Assembly: GCF_000711955.1 (NCBI RefSeq)
Contig: NZ_JONR01000009.1
Coordinates: forward strand, 1-64,000
Direction of reading: 5' to 3'
Length of the DNA: 64,000 bases
DNA from: Nevskia soli DSM 19509
GTDB taxonomy: Bacteria; Pseudomonadota; Gammaproteobacteria; Nevskiales; Nevskiaceae
Numbering within the stretch: position 1 is the first letter of the stretch; each line of letters opens with the position of its first letter. The notes under the pieces were generated by a model. It searched no databases. It saw nothing but the letters and a program-made list of their open reading frames with translations, and had not been told where the DNA came from. Shown one piece after another: positions 61,031-64,000 of the stretch. The translations under genes and the position numbers were made by a program.

Positions 61031-61891
61031 TCAGGCGTTGCGGGATGCCCGGGGAGCCGCTTTCACGCCGGCGGGTTTGCGACGCGGCTTGGGCGCCTTT
61101 GCCGCGGCGGACGGCGCCTGCTTGGTGGCGGCAGCCCTGGGCTTCCGCCTTTCGGTCACGGTCGCGGCGGCCAGCCGGCCCAGGGACAACTCCTTCAGGA
61201 AGGATTCCACGCGGCGTTCGTGGAACAGCGCGAAAATCCGATTGAGGGCGGGAATCACGATATCGATGACCTTCGCCGCTTCCTCGCTGTCCAGCTCGCG
61301 GATGCGATCGGCGAAGAGCTGCAGCTCGCTGCGCAGCGCGATCTCGACGATATCCTTGAGGTAACCAAGATTGGCCGGGCTGAAGCCCCGCTCCAGCGAA
61401 AGCCCGGCGTCGCGTATCGCGATCCACTGCCGGGTGATCTCGACATCGCTGATGCTCACCGTGCCGCCGGCCGCAATGCCGAGCGCGCGCAGTTCCTTCT
61501 GCTCCCAGCGCGACAGGCCCAGCTCCTGCGCCAGCCTTGCGGGATCGTCGGAAACCGTCAGGTCGCGGTTTTCGGCGGCGATCTTGCGTCGCATGTCTTC
61601 GAAGGCGCGCCCCTGCGCGTCGGTGAAATCCAGGTTCTGGTCGCCGTTGAGCAGGGCGCGGATCGCCTTGAGCGGCAGGAACTGCTCGGTCTGCAGCTTC
61701 TGGATGAAGCGCAACAACTCGACGTGCCGGTCGGAATACCAGCCCATGTTGTGCGCGGTTTTCACCGCGGGCGGCAGCAGGCCCTGGGTGATGTAAAAGC
61801 GGACGGCTTCCTTCGAAATCCCCGTAATCTCGGTCAGATCCTTGATGCGGTATGGCGCGTTGCTTTTCGTTTTTATTCGCCCGCGAGGCAT
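61031..61891 (-). CDS. MerR-family transcriptional regulator with basic tail
   Basis: 286 residues. N-terminal winged helix-turn-helix: YRIKDLTEITGISKEAVRFY (about 14-33), WYSDRHVELLRFIQKLQ, then a long helical effector region and a Lys/Ala/Pro-rich C-terminus (about 240-286). No Cys or metal-binding motif is evident, so it is not a metal sensor; it may bind a fatty acid or alcohol. It lies directly upstream of alkB on the same strand, with the palindromic operator in between, so it likely controls the alkane genes. The basic tail is unusual. Confidence 0.86.
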   Translation of the reverse strand: MPRGRIKTKSNAPYRIKDLTEITGISKEAVRFYITQGLLPPAVKTAHNMGWYSDRHVELLRFIQKLQTEQFLPLKAIRALLNGDQNLDFTDAQGRAFEDMRRKIAAENRDLTVSDDPARLAQELGLSRWEQKELRALGIAAGGTVSISDVEITRQWIAIRDAGLSLERGFSPANLGYLKDIVEIALRSELQLFADRIRELDSEEAAKVIDIVIPALNRIFALFHERRVESFLKELSLGRLAAATVTERRKPRAAATKQAPSAAAKAPKPRRKPAGVKAAPRASRNA

Positions 61892-62059
61892 CGTCCGCTC
61901 TCTCCTGATGTGAACTTCAGTTTAGGTCTGATCGACTTTGCCGTACAACATTCGCGGCGATTCCCTTCGCAAACGTGCAGCTTCCAGAGTGCCTTTGGCA
62001 CCATCCCATCGGACGCGATGCCACGGCGGATGTCGTGGCGGCCGAAAGATTCCAGGCAC

Positions 62060-62091
62060 AAAAAAACCGGGACGGTCACCCGATCCCGGTT
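62060..62091 (-). terminator. Rho-independent terminator of the small basic gene
   Basis: On the minus strand the stem AACCGGGA / TCCCGGTT with an 11-base loop is followed by a T run (complement of the A run at 62060-62066). It lies 22 bases past the stop of the 34-residue gene and marks it as a real transcript. Confidence 0.8.
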
Positions 62092-62112
62092 GCAGGCCTG
62101 ACCTGGGCAGGT

Positions 62113-62217
62113 CTAGCGCTTGGCGGCTTTCTTCTCCGCCTTGGCCTGCTTCTTTTCCTTCATGGTCTTGGCCGGCTTCTTCTTGACGTCCTTCTTGGTG
62201 TCCATGTTCTTGCCCAT
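62113..62217 (-). CDS. 34-residue lysine-rich protein
   Basis: Starts MGKNMDTKKDVKKKPAKTM and ends KAEKKAAKR, with about 15 Lys among 34 residues and no hydrophobic stretch. It has a strong ribosome-binding site (AAGGAG, 6 bases upstream of the ATG) and a good terminator after it, so it is very probably expressed. It resembles tiny Lys/Ala-rich proteins seen in proteobacteria and histone-H1-like tails; nucleic-acid binding is a guess. It is too short for most gene finders. Confidence 0.7.
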   Translation of the reverse strand: MGKNMDTKKDVKKKPAKTMKEKKQAKAEKKAAKR

Positions 62218-62354
62218 CGCGTTCTCCTTGGGTGAGCGGGAAACAGCAACGTCCGGTGGACGGCTGTCACGTCGCATCGGCAACGTTGCGGCATTTTAGC
62301 AGGCCGCCCCGCCGGAGGAATTTCGCGTCGCACGCGCATCGTTGACAGGAACCA

Positions 62355-62573
62355 GCCAGGCCATCCCTGGCGAGACCTCAGCAGATTTCCCACCCCCGGC
62401 CCGGCCATCCCTGGCCGGGCGTTGCGCGTCTCATCCCTGAGACGCGCCCTTCGGGGCCGCCTCCGGCGGTCCGAATTCGCTCCAGGCGAATTCGTCAGGC
62501 CCCGCGAATGACATTGAGTCATTCGCGCAGCCCTTCACCTGTATGCGTGCCAACAAAAAACCTTGGCACGCAT
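62355..62573. repeat. Array of at least six consecutive hairpins
   Basis: This gene-free stretch (62218-62590) holds GCCA-TCCC-TGGC (62360-62371), GCCCGGCCA-TCCC-TGGCCGGGC (62399-62420), GCGCGTCTCA-TCCC-TGAGACGCGC (62424-62447), CGAATTCGC / GCGAATTCG (62472-62494) nested in CGGGGCC / GGCCCCG, GCGAATGAC / GTCATTCGC (62504-62526) and an 11-bp stem (62543-62573). The first three share the loop TCCC flanked by CA/TG. It lies between dinB and the small basic gene. Confidence 0.75.
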
Positions 62574-62590
62574 GGCACGCATGGTGTTTT

Positions 62591-63664
62591 TCAGCCGTTT
62601 TCCGGCTCGAACAGCTCGGGCTGCAATTGCGGATCGTCCGCCTCGTGGAAGTTGCTCAGGCCCACCCCGACCAGGCGGTAGCGCACCTCCGCGCCCTGCC
62701 CCACCCGGTCCACCAGGGACAGGGCGATGCGCGTCAGCTCCTCGCAGGAAGCCGGCGGCACTGGCGGCGTATGGCTGCGGGTCAGGATGCGGAAATCGGA
62801 AGTCTTGAGCTTGAGCACCACGGTGCGGCCGATGCGCTCCTGCTTGCCCGCGGCCGCCCAGGTCTTCTCCGCCAGTCGCCGGATCATCGGCGCCAGCTCA
62901 CCCAGCAGCACGTCCTCGGCGAACGTGTCCTCGGCCGAGACCGACATGGTCAGCCGCTCCGGACTGACCGCGCCATCATCGATGCCGCGCGCCAGCTGGT
63001 ACAGCCGCAGGCCGTAGCGGCCGAAGCGCTGCTCCAGCAGCGGCTGCTCGATTTCGCGCAGGTGCGCCACCGTCTCCACCCCCATGCCCGCCAGCTTCTC
63101 CCCCATCACCTTGCCCACTCCCGGCAGGCGCCCTACCGGCAGCGGCAGCAGGAAGGCGTCCACCTCCTGCGGCTGGATCACGAACTGGCCATCCGGCTTG
63201 CGCCAGTCGGAAGCGATCTTGGCCAGGAACTTGTTGGGGGCGATGCCGGCCGAGGCGGTCAGGTGCAGTTCCTCGCGGATGCGGTCGCGGATCGCCTTGG
63301 CCACCCGGGTCGCGGTGGGCAGCCCGGTCTTGTTCTCGGTGACGTCGAGGTAGGCCTCGTCCAGCGACAGCGGCTCCACTAGGTCGGTGTGCGTCAGCAT
63401 GATCTCGCGCACCTGGCGCGACACGGCGCGATAACGGGTGAAGTCCGGCGGCACGAACACCGCATCCGGGCACAGCCGCGCCGCGCGCAGTGCCGGCATG
63501 GCCGAACGGATGCCGAATCGACGCGCCTCGTACGAGGCGGCGCAGACCACCGAGCGCCCGCCGCGCCAGGCCACCACCACCGGCTTGCCGCGCAGTTCCG
63601 GCGCATCGCGCTGCTCGACGGAGGCATAGAACGCATCCATGTCGATGTGAACGATCTTGCGCAC
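62591..63664 (-). CDS. dinB: DNA polymerase IV
   Basis: 357 residues from GTG 63664 (RKIVHIDMDAFYASVEQRD). Y-family polymerase: palm Asp in DMDAFYASVE and SLDEAYLDV, HhH motif in LPGVGKVMGEKLAGMG (about 180-195), little-finger domain to the end. The C-terminus does not show a clear beta-clamp peptide (ends QLQPELFEPENG, in which QLQPELF resembles the QLxxLF motif). Translesion synthesis and SOS mutagenesis. Confidence 0.93.
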   Translation of the reverse strand: MRKIVHIDMDAFYASVEQRDAPELRGKPVVVAWRGGRSVVCAASYEARRFGIRSAMPALRAARLCPDAVFVPPDFTRYRAVSRQVREIMLTHTDLVEPLSLDEAYLDVTENKTGLPTATRVAKAIRDRIREELHLTASAGIAPNKFLAKIASDWRKPDGQFVIQPQEVDAFLLPLPVGRLPGVGKVMGEKLAGMGVETVAHLREIEQPLLEQRFGRYGLRLYQLARGIDDGAVSPERLTMSVSAEDTFAEDVLLGELAPMIRRLAEKTWAAAGKQERIGRTVVLKLKTSDFRILTRSHTPPVPPASCEELTRIALSLVDRVGQGAEVRYRLVGVGLSNFHEADDPQLQPELFEPENG

Positions 63665-63807
63665 GCGGTTCCAGTGGAAAGTAAGGCCCTATCGTAGCGC
63701 GCCGCGCCGAAACCCGAAGCGGGCGCCTACACCCCGGCTTCACACAAACTTGCTAGTCTCCGGGCCGGGGACAACATCAAAAGCCGCACCATCCGGGAGA
63801 GCTATCC

Positions 63808-64000
63808 ATGAAGTGGACCACCGCAGACATGCCTTCGTTGAAGGGCAAGATCGCCATCGTCACCGGGGCCAACAGCGGCCTGGGCCTGTACACCACCATC
63901 GGCCTGGCCGGCGCTGGCGCCACGGTAGTGATGGCCTGCCGCGATCCGGCCAAGGCGGCGAAGGCGGTGGAGGAAGTGAAGCGGAAGGCGCCCAGGGGCA
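63808..64000 (+). CDS. Short-chain dehydrogenase, 3' partial at window end
   Basis: ATG 63808 with GGGAGAG upstream; runs off the window after 64 residues. The N-terminus KIAIVTGANSGLGLYTTIGL has the SDR GANSGLG motif, followed by CRDPAKAAKAVEEV as in NADP-preferring retinol-dehydrogenase-like SDRs. The Arg after the second strand (CRDPAK) supports NADP binding. Confidence 0.85.
   Translation, partial: MKWTTADMPSLKGKIAIVTGANSGLGLYTTIGLAGAGATVVMACRDPAKAAKAVEEVKRKAPRG

Overview
The window is a GC-rich bacterial chromosome segment, most likely from an aerobic, alkane-degrading gammaproteobacterium of the Nevskiales/Solimonadaceae type. That placement is inferred from gene content (alkB with rubredoxin, paired DUF1302/DUF1329 envelope proteins, fused IcmF, YaeQ, GreB, SelO, several short-chain dehydrogenases), not from a marker gene. 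I see no rRNA, tRNA, CRISPR array or phage. Coding density is high and most of the minus-strand genes from about 12.4 to 28.6 kb and 49 to 63.7 kb lie in long runs.

Layout. 1-2.5 kb: end of aceF and an isocitrate dehydrogenase, convergent on a shared terminator. 2.6-7.8 kb: a partner-switching signalling locus (STAS protein, metallo-beta-lactamase-fold hydrolase, CHASE2-PP2C phosphatase, HATPase anti-sigma-type kinase) wrapped around a FecR/OmpA envelope pair. 7.8-12.2 kb: a ketone-oxidation-like locus (SDR, Baeyer-Villiger-type flavoprotein, divergent TetR regulator with a clear operator, NAD-dependent epimerase-like protein). 12.4-19.8 kb: a minus-strand TonB/ExbB/ExbD energy-transduction cluster resembling the Vibrio TonB2/TtpC type, with two fusions: DUF3450 joined to the long ExbB-like protein, and a TPR region joined to DUF1329. 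19.9-24.2 kb: lipase-like hydrolase and SDR, rhodanese, GreB, another SDR, and a lipoprotein. 24.2-28.6 kb: an MMPL/RND transporter with a C-terminal cyclic-nucleotide-binding domain and two tandem LolA-like periplasmic proteins.

28.8-35.5 kb: DUF1244 protein, an IS5-type MITE, NDH-2, SelO, a split YeeE/YedE pair, FadL and persulfide dioxygenase (sulfur handling and hydrophobe uptake). 35.6-45.3 kb: CSS-motif EAL protein, a voltage-sensor-like membrane protein without a pore, IcmF, TauE/SafE, an acyl-CoA synthetase and a MASE2-GGDEF cyclase. 45.3-50.3 kb: PAP2 phosphatase, YaeQ, a fatty-acid desaturase with its own promoter/operator, a lytic transglycosylase, an esterase lipoprotein and a gene remnant cut by a REP-like repeat. 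50.3-61.9 kb: the alkane locus, read on the minus strand as MerR regulator, alkB, rubredoxin, DUF1302 barrel, DUF1329, RND transporter, YCF48 protein and aldo-keto reductase. 61.9-64 kb: a 34-residue lysine-rich protein, an array of hairpins, DNA polymerase IV and the start of another SDR.

How it fits together. AlkB and rubredoxin oxidise alkanes; FadL, DUF1302, DUF1329, RND and YCF48 are candidates for moving hydrophobic molecules across or into the envelope; SDRs, the BVMO-type enzyme, the acyl-CoA ligase and IcmF would process alcohols, ketones and acyl-CoAs. The most notable idea is that DUF1329 occurs twice: once in the RND/DUF1302 locus and once fused to TPRs inside a TonB operon, so TonB-type proton-motive-force coupling may serve the same envelope pathway.
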